The position numbers and the translations under genes were made by a program. From Anisodus tanguticus (lineage: Eukaryota; Streptophyta; Magnoliopsida; Solanales; Solanaceae): a stretch of 64,000 nucleotides of DNA. The notes under the pieces were generated by a model. That model did no database searches and had not been told where the DNA came from. It saw only the letters and a list, made by a program, of their open reading frames with translations. Where the stretch lies: NCBI GenBank assembly GCA_034509755.1, contig CM067543.1:56972653-57036652 (forward strand). Direction: 5' to 3'. This document shows positions 23,905 to 35,818 of the stretch, one piece after another. The stretch's first letter is position 1. The number at the start of each line of letters is the position of its first letter.

Positions 23905-24864
23905 TGTAATACCTCGTACGTACGGATTAAGAATTGAACCGCTCAATGAATGTTATGAGACCGAGCCTAAAGAATTTGGGATGTACTTAAGTATATTCAT
24001 AAGAATTTCACTATAAAAAGTCGAAGTAAAAGTTGCGCGCAAGTTAAGTTTTCAAAGTAGATTTGAACAAGGTCCAACTTCAAGTGAGTGTATGTATCGG
24101 TGTATGTGGAATATTGGAGTGATATACCTATCAAACTAAAGGTTTATGAGTCTAGTCTTCAACGCCGCAAATCGTTCCTCATTACGACATGGAGTAAATA
24201 GTTATGCGCGATTTACCATGGGACTGCGCGGTTGCCGAAAGGCAGAATTTGGATACGACACCAACTAGCTTCACCTATGTGAATGTGATTCTATAGGTTA
24301 TTTTCTAGCCTCCTGATTTACCCACTTGATTGTGTTTCATATTTCTCTTTTATGAGCTTCAGTATTTGCATATGCTATCTTGTCTGTCTTACATACGAGT
24401 ACAATTCTTTATGTACTCACGTACCTTTAATTGTGGGCACTGTATTCATATTGCAGGTTCAGATGCACAGGTTGGCAGATTTTTTCACTAGGCATTTGTG
24501 TGCATTCAGCTGTTGAGTGGTGAACTTCAATTCTATTTGGAGTCGAGTCGAGATTAGTACTCTTATTGTTATATAAAGAGATTACGAGTAGATCGGGGGG
24601 TTGTCCCGATAGTATGACAGTTGTATAGTTCTAGTCATCGTAACAACTTCATAGACGTGCATTGATAGTAAGTTGTGTACACTTGTATATCAGTCACATG
24701 TTCCTGAGGGCCCACTTATATGTACATATGCCATTGGCAAAAGTGTTTATTGTATCATTTGATCTAGGTCCATCAGCACTTGCATAGTTCACATATAAAT
24801 GGTTCGCTCGATTAGGTTAAGACACCGGGTGTCGATCCACCTCACGCAGATTTGGGGCGTGATA
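23905..24864. mobile_element. Gypsy-type solo LTR
   Basis: About 960 bp, beginning tgtaatacctcgtacgtacg and ending ttggggcgtgata, the latter a likely C-to-T change from the usual ...gaca end. It is flanked by aaatg at 23900-23904 and 24865-24869. No internal retroelement sequence is attached, as expected after LTR-LTR recombination. Confidence 0.65.
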
Positions 24865-24869
24865 AAATG

Positions 24870-27219
24870 CATGTATTTTTTACCTTCAAAATCAAAACTC
24901 TAAATCAATCGTCACCCTTCAACAAATTAAAGGCACACTTTTTGGCATTTGAATTAAGATGATTTTCACCTTTTGAATAAGGGTGTTAAATGGACGGCTC
25001 GAGCTAATTTGGGTGGAATAAAATGGGTTGAACTGATCAACGAGTTGAGTCATGACCCTTTCAAAATTTGCTCGAGTCAAGATGAAAAGACCAGATGTAT
25101 TTCGATGAAAGGCTCTGAATTTTAGGAAGACTATAATTAAATAGGACAATAGATCCGGCCACAACAATAAGGAAAGGGGTGATTCAAATATATAGTTTCT
25201 ACTATAATAAAGGTTATAGGTCATCGATTGTGACGTTTACGAAGACTCAATTCCTCGATTTTTTTAATGTTTGACCTCTATTCTCACTTAAACATCGTAT
25301 TCTTGTGTGGGATAGCTACGAAAGGGTGTATGGCACAACGAAACTTTGCATCTATGCTATTCTTGACGATGGTGATCGCCGATGAGGGTGACGACCATTT
25401 AGCATAATATATAGTTTCAGTATATTATAATTTTTCTTTTGTTTTTGGCATGCTTCGGGTTAATACTTCTATTTTTTATAAGTTGAAGTGTGTAAAAGAA
25501 TGTCCATAAAAAATTGTGTAGAAGGAATCAATGCAAGTTGAAAGTATAAATTAAAGTATGTATTAAGCTTTGATTTATGGCATGTTTTCTTATATTGGAC
25601 TGGGTGAGAATATTTGAGAATGAAACAAGTAGGATTTGCGAGTGGACCTACTGGGCCACTGGGCCAGTAATTGGGTCACCATGATTCCAGCCCATTCATT
25701 TCACTTCCATTGGGGCCAGTTGGGCCATTTTGGGCTGGACTGTTACCTTTAATTGAGGGAGATTTGTACAAATATGTTGATTTTAAGCACCATTTAATTG
25801 TCCCTGTTTAAGGAAATTTTGTAAGAATATTCTTGGTGCTACAATCGGAAAAAAATAAAAAGATTAAGCTTGTTCAATTTCTTACAAGTTTTGTCGAGCA
25901 GAAAACTTGTTATTACATTCGTTTGAACGTGTTAAATGGGAAAATCTTGCCTTGTTCATAAGTTTTGTCGGGTGGGTCAAAACTTTGTATTATCTTTATT
26001 CTACCTATCTTGTTAGGATCAGTCAAAAAAAAATTGATATTGTAATTATTTCTTAGTATAAACAACACATACCTTTGAGCGATTAAAATTTGGTATTATA
26101 TAACCATGACCTAATAAAAAGTTGCATATATGTTAATATTTCCTAACATATTGAATGTATTCTTGTAGTGGAGTACTTATGGGGCATTCTCTGCTGCATC
26201 ATCCTTTCATTTCATTTTCTTGTTATTAACAAATTAAGTAAATCATTAGTGGGATTAATTAAAATTTACAGAATCTCCTTTGTGTTATCTCCCATTAAGT
26301 GTAACATATTAAGTAAGGTATTAGTGGAATTGATTTAATATTCCCAAAGTTCCCATTATGTTACTTTGCACCCTTCCTTTTCTTTTTGTTGAGAATACTG
26401 ATGACTCACTATGTATTAACAAATGAAGTAAAGCATTAGTGGGACTAATTCAAATTTTAAAAATTCTCCTTGTGTGAATTTACAGATTTGCTTTTTCTGC
26501 TTGTTCTCAATTATGACTTCTCATTATGTTATTCAAGATAATGAATACCAAATTAAGAACAAGGTGCATAGTCCATTTTGCATGTGTTTGATGGTACGGA
26601 GACGCTCGGACCCTCACGGTGTGTTTCGTGCTTTCACTTTCAAGTTGGTATTAAAGGTTCCGTCAATATGTGTGAAATTTGTTGGATGCCAGTCATGAAT
26701 CCCTAGTTTTGGATCGCGACACTAATTATGGACTTTATAATTTTGTTATATCGTCAACATTGAACAACTTAAAAGTATTTAGGGGAATACATATTATAGT
26801 AAATAGTAGAATTACATGTCCAAAACCAAAGTTCATAAGCTCATAGAACTATATACTAATGTAACATCCAAAAAACTGTACAAAGTGTTTCAATACTACT
26901 ATTCACTCACCATACTCTAAGAGTGCTCCAAATACACTTGGACAAATGTAACTCCAAAGGCCAGAGTGAAATTTTGCCACAAAAATCATAACATCATGTT
27001 CTAAGAGACCAGTGGCTGATCCAACCATAGGTCCTCTTCCACCTATAATAAAGACGATTTGCCAACAGAATCAGAATGAACCGCCAGGAGAGCTATATAA
27101 ACAATTCAAAACGCACTCGTTTAAATTCTGAATACGTCTATTTATGCAGAAGAAAGATATAACAAGCACAAAGTAGCAATGATCTAGCACACACTTTTGT
27201 TGTTTTTTTATTTATATAT
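24870..27219. other. Intergenic; degenerate tandem repeat, 3' side of remorin
   Basis: No gene recognised. At about 26225-26475 a roughly 90-100-bp unit is repeated about three times (words 'aagtaaatcattagtggga', 'aagtaaggtattagtggaa', 'aagtaaagcattagtggga'). A G/C-richer patch at 25650-25745 repeats 'gggccactgggcc'-like words. Near 27206-27213 the remorin strand carries AATAAA-like sequence just beyond its stop codon. Confidence 0.35.
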
Positions 27220-30200
27220 TTAAAAGAAGGAACGTTTTGCTGGAGTTCTGCCAACAGCTCTCATCAAATTGGCTAATTCAGGAACTCTAGCTACTTTTGT
27301 TCCTCTCTTTGCTTCTGCTGATGCCCTCCTTTCCTCTGCTTTTCTTCTTGCATTTGCTATATCATTTTGCATCTTTTCTAGTGCTTTTGCTCTTTTCTCC
27401 TCTAGCTTCCTCTGGGAAAAAAACATGTTACTACAAAGTAAAAGTAGTATTCATGATCTGTTTCTATGAGAGTGTTTGACTGTGCATAGAATTTAAAAAA
27501 GATAAAAAGACTTTTGGCACATACTAAAAATACTCTTAGAACTTGTGGCTTTAAACATGTGATGATATTTCTATAACTTATAAAAGTATTTCTCCTCCCG
27601 AATTTATTCCAAGTTCAAGAGCTCGGATTGAATCGGTAGGCTACCACATCAAGGTAGAAAGGATTCGAACCTATTTCTCTCTGTGCTCAAAATATATCCG
27701 CTACACCTCATCTCACCGCCCTGAGGCATATAGATCCACCCCAATGAACACTTAAATGAACTTATGTGGTCTAGTGGTCAATGAAGTGGGTGCAAACTTT
27801 AAAGATGAGGGTTCAAATCCCAACAAAAATAAAAATAAAAACACTAATATATCTTTTCATTTGCTAAAGTTTTGAAGTATAGAACTATTTGTTAAATATA
27901 CATATGATATACAATATATCTTATGTATATTGGTGGGTCTCGGTTTGATGTACGTATGGAGGACGAATTGAACATATTAGTTTAGGTAATATTTAGGTGT
28001 AATTAGTATTGTATACTTACCATAATTGTATAGTTAGTGTCCAAGTAGAATAAGGTTTTAGGAGTAGAATATGAAAAGGATTCTCCTATTATGGAAAGAT
28101 GTAAATTGTATATATACTCTTTCAATTAATGAAAATAATCAAGGGATTATTTCTTTCATGGCATCAAGAGTCTAGGTTAATATTTTCTCCCAAATTTGTC
28201 CGTCCAAACAGCCGATTCCGAGCTCCCTTCCTCGGTTTCCGTGACCAAAAATTATTTTTCTCTTCCCCAAATTTTCTCCCCAATCCCTACTTCACGTCTT
28301 GCGTTGCTATTATGGCTAAGAACATGTTTCACCCTGCCCTTACTGTTTCTAATATCAAGAATCACATCCCTATCATTCTTAAAATAGAAAACGTCCAATA
28401 CGTGACGTGGGCCGAACTGTTCAAAGTGCACGCACGCTCGCATCAAGTTTTCCATCATATTATCCCCGCGGATCCTACGGATATGAAGGTGCCCAAACTA
28501 GAGGATGATCCTAAGTTATGGACAACCCTTGATGCTACTATTCTTCAATGGATTTACAACGCTATTTCTAGCGACCTCTTGCAAATGATTATCGAACCCG
28601 ACGCTACGGCGATGGAGGCATGGAATAGAGTATGTGATATATTCCAAGATAATCAGAATTCTCATGTTGTTACCCTTGAGCAGGAATTTTCCCACGTCCA
28701 TATGGAAAATTTCTTAAACGTTTCAGCATATTGCAAAAGGTTAAAGGAATTGGCGGACCAACTCCGCAACGTTGGCGCGCCAGTTTCGAATGATCGTTTG
28801 GTCCTACAAATGGTTGCAGGACTCTCTGAGGCCTATAGTGGTGTTTGCATGCTTCTTCGTCGGAACAACCCTCTTCGTAATTTTATCAGGCACGTTCCAT
28901 GCTTACACTCGAAGAAGCAGGCTTGGCTAAAAAGCGGCTACCGGTGCTAGTCCCGTAGTCATGATGACCGAGTCCAATTTTCCTCCTGCCGGTTCCAACA
29001 ACTCGGGCCAAAACCGCAACAATGGTGGCGGCAAAAAGGGGCAAAAGAGGGAAAATAATGGCAAGAATCGCGGCGACAGCCGGAATAGTGGTGGTGGCGG
29101 TGGTGGCCCTCGTGGCAGTCAGCATCCGCAGTAGTTTTGGGCCCCGCAGTGGGCCCCACAGTTTGGACCAAATAGTAGCGATCCATTGCGTTCCCACTCG
29201 GCACCGGCGGTGGGCTGGCCAACCCCAGTCTCGGCCCAACATGCAAAGTGGCTAATTTCGATAACCCTCCGGGCCGAGGCGACAGCGGCAGTGAGTGCTT
29301 GGGCCTCAACCCCCGCAAGCCCATCACACAGTGGCCCCCACTCCTACCGACATCGAAGCCGCGATGCACACGTTTGAATTAAATCCTCCGGACCCAAATT
29401 GGTACATGGACATTGGAGCCACTATCCACATGACATCCGACCAAGGTACTCTCTCGTCTTATTCCAATTTGAGCAACAATCGTAGTATAATTGTTGGTAA
29501 TAGTAATTCAATTCTGATTCGGGGTTACGATCATAAAACTCTATCTTGTCTTGAAAAATACCCTAAATTGATTAAAAATTGGTGTATGTCCGTAAATTCA
29601 CCACTGATAATTCTGTTTCTGTTGAATTTGATCCGTTTGGTTTTTCTGTGAAGGATTTCAAGACGTGGAGTCCTCTCATGAGGTGTGATAGTAGGGAGGA
29701 TCTTTATCCGATCACCCCAACTTTCGATCTTTCGAGTCAAGCATTTCCATCCACATTTCTCGCCCTTGCTCCTTCCTTGTGGCATGCTCGTCTAGGTCAT
29801 CCGAGATCGTCTATTTTGTCTTTCTTAGATACAAATAGATTTATATCTTGTAAGGGTACGCGTAGTACCCCGAATTGTCAATCATGTTCTTTAGAAAAAA
29901 ATTATTAAGTTGTCATTTGAAGACTCTAATTCTCATACTTTAATGTCATTTGATATTATTCATAGCGATTTATGGACATCTCATGTTCTTAGTTCGTTGG
30001 GTCATCGGTACTATGTTCTTTTCTTGGATGGTTATTCTATATTTTTATGGACTTTTCCAATAGCGAAAAAATCTCAAGTTTATTCCACCTTCCTAAATTT
30101 AGAGCATTCATTAAAACCCAATTTGAACGGGAAATAAAGAATATTCAATGTGATAATGGCAAAGAATATGGCAATGGGGTCTTTCGGTTATTTTGTGCTA

Positions 30201-33200
30201 CTAATGGATAAATTTTCATTTTCTTGCCCCCATACGTCTTCCCAAAATGGGAAAGCCGAACGCAAAATTCGTACCATTAATAACATTGTCCGAACTTTAT
30301 TGATTCATATTTCCGTACCCCCTTCGTTTTAGCATCATGTTCTATTAATGGCTACATATCTTCTTAACATTCTTCCTTCCAAAGGTTTGACATATTCGTC
30401 CCCTCTTCAAATTTTATATAATAAGACTCATTCGTATTCACATCTTAGGGTCTTTGGGTACATGTGTTATCCACTCTTTCTGTCCACAATAATTAACGCA
30501 CTTCAGGCCCGGTCTACCCCTTATGTGTTTTTGGGTTATCCGTCCAATCATTGCGGTTACAAATGTTTTGATTTATTATCTAATAAAATCATCATTAGTT
30601 GCCACGTAATATTTGATGAATCCCAATTTCTGTTTGCTAAGGTAAATAGTCACATGCCTAGTTCGTATAATTTTTTGGGTGATGATATATCCCCGTATAT
30701 TATTCACCATTTTTCGGAAGTGTCCCGCACCCCAAATCCACCAGCGGGCCCACTTCCCGCTGGCCCCACGCGGCCCGGCCAATGTTCCCTTAATCGGACC
30801 AAGTGGACGGCAATCGGGCCGACTTCACGACCCCGAACGCCATTGTTCCGGTGACGGTATCCGATCCCGATTCGAGCACCGAATTCCAGTGTTAGGCCAG
30901 CGGGCCCACTGCTCACTGGCCGATCCGTCATGTGTCCCACTAATTCCAAAAATCCACCCAATTCTCCCTCGAGTCATAGACCGGTCACTCGTAGTCAATG
31001 GGGTATTTTTAAACCAAAAAGACATTTCAGTTTAAATTCTAATGTTCTTAAATCACCCTTACCCCGTAACCTTGTGTGTGCGTTAAATGACCCTAATTGG
31101 AAAATTGCTATGACCAACTAATATAATGCTCTTATTGATAATAAGACGTGGGAGTTGGTGCCCTGTCCATCTGGTGTTAATATAATTCGGTCTATGTGGA
31201 TTTTTGCTCATAAGGACAATTCTGACGGTTCTTTTGCGAGGCATAAGGCTCGTCTTGTAGGTGTTGGTGTGGATTATGGTGAGACGTTTAGTCCATTGGT
31301 CAAGCCGGCTACCATTCGCACTATGCTCAGCTTGGCTCTTTCGAAAGCATAGCCCATTTATCAGTTAGTTATGAAGAATGTTTTCCTACATGGTGATCTC
31401 AATTAGACCGTCTATATGCATCAGCCCTTGGGGTTTAGGGATCCCAAATATCCTCATCATGTCTGTCTGCTGAAGAAGTCCTTGTATGGGCTTAAGCAGT
31501 CTCCACGGGCTTAGTATAAGAGGTTTGCAGACTATGTCTCGACTATTGGTTTCTCTCACAGCAGGTCTGATAATTCATTGTTCATATATCGTCATGGTTC
31601 GTCCTTGGCTTATATATGATGATTATCTTGACTGCCTCTTCTGATGCATTACGCCAGTCTATCATGACAATGCTCAGTTCTGAGTTTGCTATGAAAGACT
31701 TAGTGCCCTTGAGTTACTTTTTAGGGATTGCCGTCACTCGTCATGCAGCTGGGTTGTTCTTATCCCAGAGGAAGTATGCAACTGAGATCATTGAGAGGGT
31801 TGGGATGTCATCCTGTAAGTCCACTTCCACTCTGGTTGATACTAAACCAAAGTTAGGTGTTGCGGCTGGCTCACCTTATGATGATCCGACCCGCTATCGC
31901 AGTCTTACATGGGCCCTTCAGTATCTTACATTCACGAGACCAGATATTACGTATGCTGTCCAACAAGTGTGTTTATTTATGCATGATCCCAGGGTTGAAT
32001 GCGCTCAAACGCATTATTAGGTACATCCAGGGGACACTTGACTATGGCTTACATTTATATCCTCCGTCGACATCTACACTCGTCTCGTATACTGATGCTG
32101 ATTGGGGTGGTTGTCCAGACATCAGACGGCCTACTTCTAGCTATTGTATGTTTCTTGGCAATAACTTGATCTCCTGGTCTGCAAAGCGTCAGTCGACGTT
32201 ATCACGCCCTAGTGCCGAGGCTGAGTATCGAGGGGTAGCCAATGTTGTCTCTGAATCCTGTTGGTTACGTATTCTTCTATTAGAGATTCATTGTCCTATT
32301 CAGAAAGCTACCTTGGTTTATTGTGATAATGTTAGTGTCATCTACCTTTCTAGTAATTCGGTTCAGCATCGCGGACTAAACACACCGAGATGGGCATTCA
32401 CTTCGTTCGCGAAAAGGTAGCCCGTGGATAAATATGTGTCTGTCATGTCCCTTCCATGTATCAAATTGCAGACATCTTTACCAAAGGTCTTCCGGCAATA
32501 CTCTTTGAAGATTTTAGGGACAGTCTCAGCGTACGAAGACCGTCCACTATGAATGCGGGGGGGTGTTAAATATACATATGATATACAACATTTATTGGTT
32601 GGTCTCGGTTTGCTGTACGTATGGAGGACGAATTGAACATATTAGTTTAGGTAATATTTGGGTGTAATTAGTATTGTATAATTACCATAATTGTATAGTT
32701 AGTGTCCAAGTAGAATAAGGTTTTAGGAGTAGAATAGGAATATAATTCTCTTATTATGGAAAGATGTAAATTGTATATATAGTCTTTTAATTAATGAAAA
32801 TAATCAAGGAGTTATTTCTTTCACTATTCAATGCATATACTGAGGAAAGAAAACAAATATCTCGTGAAATAATCATGGCACACACAAATTGATCCAAACA
32901 CCACTATTATTTATAAAACGGAAAAAAAAAACTAACATTCTGGTCCCAAACACTAACCTCGTAATAGGGGCAAGGGAACCAAAACATCATTTTCTTGTAT
33001 TTACTTCTTTTTTTTTTTTGGGGGGGGGGGGGGGGGGCAAGTGGGGTTTGGAGTGGGGGGGGGGGGGGGGTCTGGGATGGGGGAAACGGAAAAGTAAAGT
33101 CCAATTCCGAGTGGTACATTGATGATCCATTGAAGGATTTCATTCACTACTTTTCCTACTTTGGGTGATTACCTGAGCAAATAAATCATTTATAGTTGCA

Positions 33201-34519
33201 TAACTAACGCACTAAAAGCAAGAAAAATTTCACTTTTTGAAGTGAACTTATCCCACTACGTTTGTTCCTAATGGTAGGTTAGGCCCTATTTATGATATTT
33301 TTACTCTTTTTTACGTGTGAGAAGAAGCCGATTATTGGAATTATTTACTCCCTAGTCTCATGTGTGTTTTTTGTTAAGAGTTTCACGTCAGAGATGGAAT
33401 TGAAACATGAACTTCTTATATAAACTTGGATAATTCTCACCCTACAAGTTAGCTTTTGGGGTTGAGTTAAGCCTAAGATCCATTCTTTACATGGTATTAG
33501 AGTCATGCTAATTACAATTCTTTATTCGTCGATGTTGGGCCCCAAATTATATTGTCCATGTTCTAGTTAACGAGATTTGGACGTGCGGGAGAGTGGTAAA
33601 GTCCCACATCAGAGATGGAATGGGAACATGGACTCCTTATATGGAGTTGGACAATCCTCATCCTACAAGCTAACTTTTGGGGTTGAGTTAGGTCCAAGAT
33701 CCATTCTTTACATTCTCTTTAAATCTTGTGGTCCAAAACTTGCCAAAACTTACGAAATAGAGAAAGAGACACTCTTTTTTAGACAGATAAAAAAAAAGTA
33801 AAACACTTAAATTGGAACGGATGGAGTGAATATAGAGAAAGAGACACTCTTTTTGAGACAGATAAAAAAAAAGTAAAACACTTAAATTGGAACAGATGGA
33901 GTATTATTCACGCAAATTCATTTTATATGTACTATTTGTGTTATAGACCCTCCAAATAGTAGTGTGAAATAAGCAGTGCCAATCATGTTATCGAACAAGA
34001 CAAATTAATTGTGACTAGAAGAAAAAGTTGAAATACTCATCATTTCAATATATTCAAGTATAATATATAGAGTTGCATCAACCCTTTGTAGAAAACATCA
34101 AAACAACGTGAAAATTCGTTATTAGTTATTACCTTAGAAATAATAATAAGAAACAACAACAATAACATACCAATTAAAATCCCACAGCGTGGGATCTCGG
34201 GAGGGTAGAGTGTACACAGACCTTACCTCCACCTTGATAGGTAGAGCGGCTGTTTCCGGGAGACCCTCGGCTCAAGACAAAGCATAATCACAGGCAAAGC
34301 AAAGCAAAGCAAGAGAAACGTTCAGATTCAGACGAGAAATTAAAGCATTCTGAACATACAGATAATAAAATCGAATACGACATGATAGTGCATTCTAAAA
34401 ACAAGAAGCATTAGTTAACACAGCTAAATAAGATAAATAAGTTACATTAAAGAACACATAGTAGCATGAATCAAACTACATGACAATACAAAGCACTAAT
34501 GCACCTATAAGTTTGATAG

Positions 34520-34552
<33 letters not shown>

Positions 34553-35818
34553 AATAATAATAGTAATAAATAAATAAAAGATTGGGGATGAAAACAATTG
34601 ATAAAATTTAAAATTTTGTACAATCATATATTCAGATATTTCATAAATAAGACCGAGCTAATTAATGATATACTCCCCGACCTCTAATTCCAATATTAGT
34701 CGTTTTTATCCAACTAATTTTGGTTCAAAATATTTTACATTTTAAAAAAAAAGTCATCATTTATTATTCTTTTCAGAATATACCTTTACTATATTCAAAT
34801 TAGTAGAGTGTCAATTAAGTGAGACGTTTAAGGGTTAATTAATGGAAGTTTAGACAGAAACTCTTAGAAGTTGGGGCAGATGTACAACAGAACTCAGTAG
34901 CTTTGGTATAAATATTGTATTTGTCCTAAAAATCTATTTAGTATATACAAATTATTAAGATTAGAATTCAGTAACTCAAAATGATTAAAAACTCAAATAA
35001 TAAATTTTGAATTTTGAATCTGTTTCGGGTTAAGAGTGTTAAAATCTTAAAATACAGATAATATAGACGGATGTGATACATACCTCAATTTTCTTCATCC
35101 AGGAGGTAGCCTTTTGTACCTCTTCGTTTTCCCAGCCATTAATAACAGCATCTTCACGCTTAAACCTATTATTAATCTTTGCAATTTTTGCAGTTTGCCA
35201 TGCACTAATCTTTGATTCAACTTCCTCTTTCTTCACTCTATGAACTATCACTTCTCCTTGTTGGCTAATTCCACTCATATTATTATTATTAGAACTTCCA
35301 CTAGGAGAAGGACTAGGGTCCAAATGAACATTATTATTAATATTATCTGCTACAATAGCTAAAGGATTATTTTCCTCGACTATAGTTTCCTCTTCGAAAA
35401 TCCTTCCCAAATTATTATTGGTTGTACCTTCAGCTTCATGACTTGTATCATTATTGTTGTCGTTGTTGTTAGTGGTACTTGAAGATCCAGCTAGTACCAA
35501 AGCATTGAACTCTCTACTCATGGTTGTGAAATTCTCACTTAGAGCTCCTCCTAACTCTGAGGACAAAGATGATGATCTATGGCTACTTGTTTCCCAAGCT
35601 TCCCTTCTCCGTCCTGCACGATTAATATTCGTCGTGAATGGTGGTTGTGGTTGTGGTGGTGTCAGAGCATGGATGTCTCTGATACGATCATCTCGAGGAT
35701 CTTGATCTTGATCTTGATCTTGATCGTCATGCAGATGATCTTCATGAACATTTTCTCTATTATTATTGTTGTTGTTATTGTTGCTTGCTAGGACTAGAGC
35801 TCTTTCATCATTCAACAT
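27220..35818 (-). CDS. Remorin, group-4 type, two exons
   Basis: Plant-specific membrane-associated scaffold protein of the plasma membrane; 308 aa. Exon 1 is 35818-35084 (245 codons) and exon 2 is 27411-27220 (63 codons plus stop). The junction GAG|gtatgt ... tttcccag|AGG is in phase 0 and falls inside the Remorin_C domain. The domain starts near residue 200 (SKISAWQTAKIAKINNRF) and continues across the junction as KKIE-RKLEEKRAKALEKM, ending PAKRSFF. The N-terminal half is disordered, with Asn runs, an Asp-Gln alternation (around residues 31-40) and the motifs RDIHALTPP, AWETSSHRSSS and TTMSREFNALVLAG, which I recognise from group-4 remorins. A coiled coil is likely over the Lys/Glu/Arg-rich C-terminal part. 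The 7.7 kb intron contains a complete copia element in antisense, a TRIM, SINE-like units and an RTE tail. The protein itself is intact. Confidence 0.92.
27650..27830. mobile_element. Two adjacent tRNA-derived SINE-like units
   Basis: The minus-strand unit (about 27725-27650) has a perfect B box ggttcgaatcc, inverted. The plus-strand unit has an A box (tggtctagtggtcaatga, about 27766-27783) and a B box (gggttcaaatccc, about 27808-27820) followed by an A-rich tail (caacaaaaataaaaataaaa). Neither folds as a complete tRNA, so they read as SINEs in the remorin intron. Confidence 0.45.
27890..28158 (+). repeat. 5' LTR of the remorin-intron copia element
   Basis: 269 bp, beginning tgttaaatatacatatgata and ending ttatttctttca, immediately followed by the tRNA-iMet-type PBS. 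Confidence 0.92.
28159..28172 (+). other. Primer-binding site
   Basis: tggcatcaagagtc sits directly after the 5' LTR. It is a near match to the TGGTATCAGAGC type PBS complementary to initiator tRNA-Met. Confidence 0.75.
28312..32420 (+). pseudogene. copia gag-pol remnant
   Basis: Gag from ATG 28312 (UBN2: MFHPALTVSNIKNHI, LFKVHAR, VSAYCKRLKELADQL) runs to a frameshift near 28900. A Gly/Asn-rich tail follows. Protease is near 29400 (WYMDIGATIHM, with DIG in place of DTG/DSG). Pre-integrase WHARLGHP is at about 29780, integrase about 29930-30370 (HSDLW, PHTSSQNGKAER, stop after 'PPSF'), RT about 31150-31990 and RNase H about 32060-32400 (YTDADWGG, SAEAEYRG). The YVDD box expected near 31610-31625 has been removed by a small deletion. 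Confidence 0.8.
32564..32823 (+). repeat. 3' LTR of the remorin-intron copia element
   Basis: 260 bp. Matches the 5' LTR apart from scattered substitutions and a short deletion near position 25-40 of the LTR. It is followed by ctatt. Confidence 0.92.
33009..33070. repeat. Poly-T/poly-G tracts
   Basis: A T run passes straight into G18 (33020-33037), and a second G16 follows at 33055-33070, within the remorin intron. The G-rich strand is the plus strand, opposite to the remorin transcript. Confidence 0.9.
33372..33712 (+). mobile_element. TRIM (miniature LTR retrotransposon) in the remorin intron
   Basis: Terminal direct repeats lie at 33372-33491 (tgttaagagtttcacgtcag... ctttaca) and 33594-33712. 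A PBS tggtattagagtc starts at 33492, followed by about 90 bp of non-coding interior ending in the purine tract gtgcgggagag. About 340 bp in all. The layout matches terminal-repeat retrotransposons in miniature. It is the same family as the array at 63.45-64.0 kb. No clear target duplication. Confidence 0.8.
33765..33905. repeat. Duplicated MITE terminus (two ~68-bp copies)
   Basis: The segment 'gagaaagagacactctttttt... aaattggaacggatggagt' occurs twice in tandem (about 33760-33827 and 33835-33902). The ends resemble one terminus of a Stowaway-type MITE. Confidence 0.6.
34152..34520 (-). mobile_element. RTE LINE 3' fragment
   Basis: On the minus strand it ends in TTG repeats (34152-34163 inverted). 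It carries the same tail (ggtaaggtctgtgtacactc, inverted) and the same 3' untranslated region as the RTE copy at 15.6-16.26 kb, with homology extending to about 34513. It is 5'-truncated and non-coding. Confidence 0.65.
34521..34562. repeat. (TTA)n(TAA)n microsatellite, self-complementary
   Basis: About ten TTA units pass into TAA/TAG units, forming a near-perfect palindrome in the remorin intron. Confidence 0.9.

Larger units (their letters stand above)
27890..32823 (+). mobile_element. Full-length copia retrotransposon in the remorin intron
   Basis: 4.93 kb with perfect ctatt target duplications (27885-27889 and 32824-32828). The 5' LTR is 27890-28158, the PBS tggcatcaagagtc starts at 28159, a polypurine-like run of seven G ends at 32563, and the 3' LTR is 32564-32823. 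The LTRs (269 and 260 bp) differ by a short indel and roughly a dozen substitutions. It is oriented opposite to remorin. The coding region has stops, frameshifts and a lost RT active site, so it is dead. Confidence 0.93.

Noticed and set aside
26474..26698. Plus-strand open frame of 74 codons
   Set aside because: No recognisable domain, no promoter or splice context; consistent with chance.
35454..35791. Plus-strand frames opposite the remorin first exon
   Set aside because: Antisense shadows of the Asn/Asp/Gln-rich remorin coding sequence.
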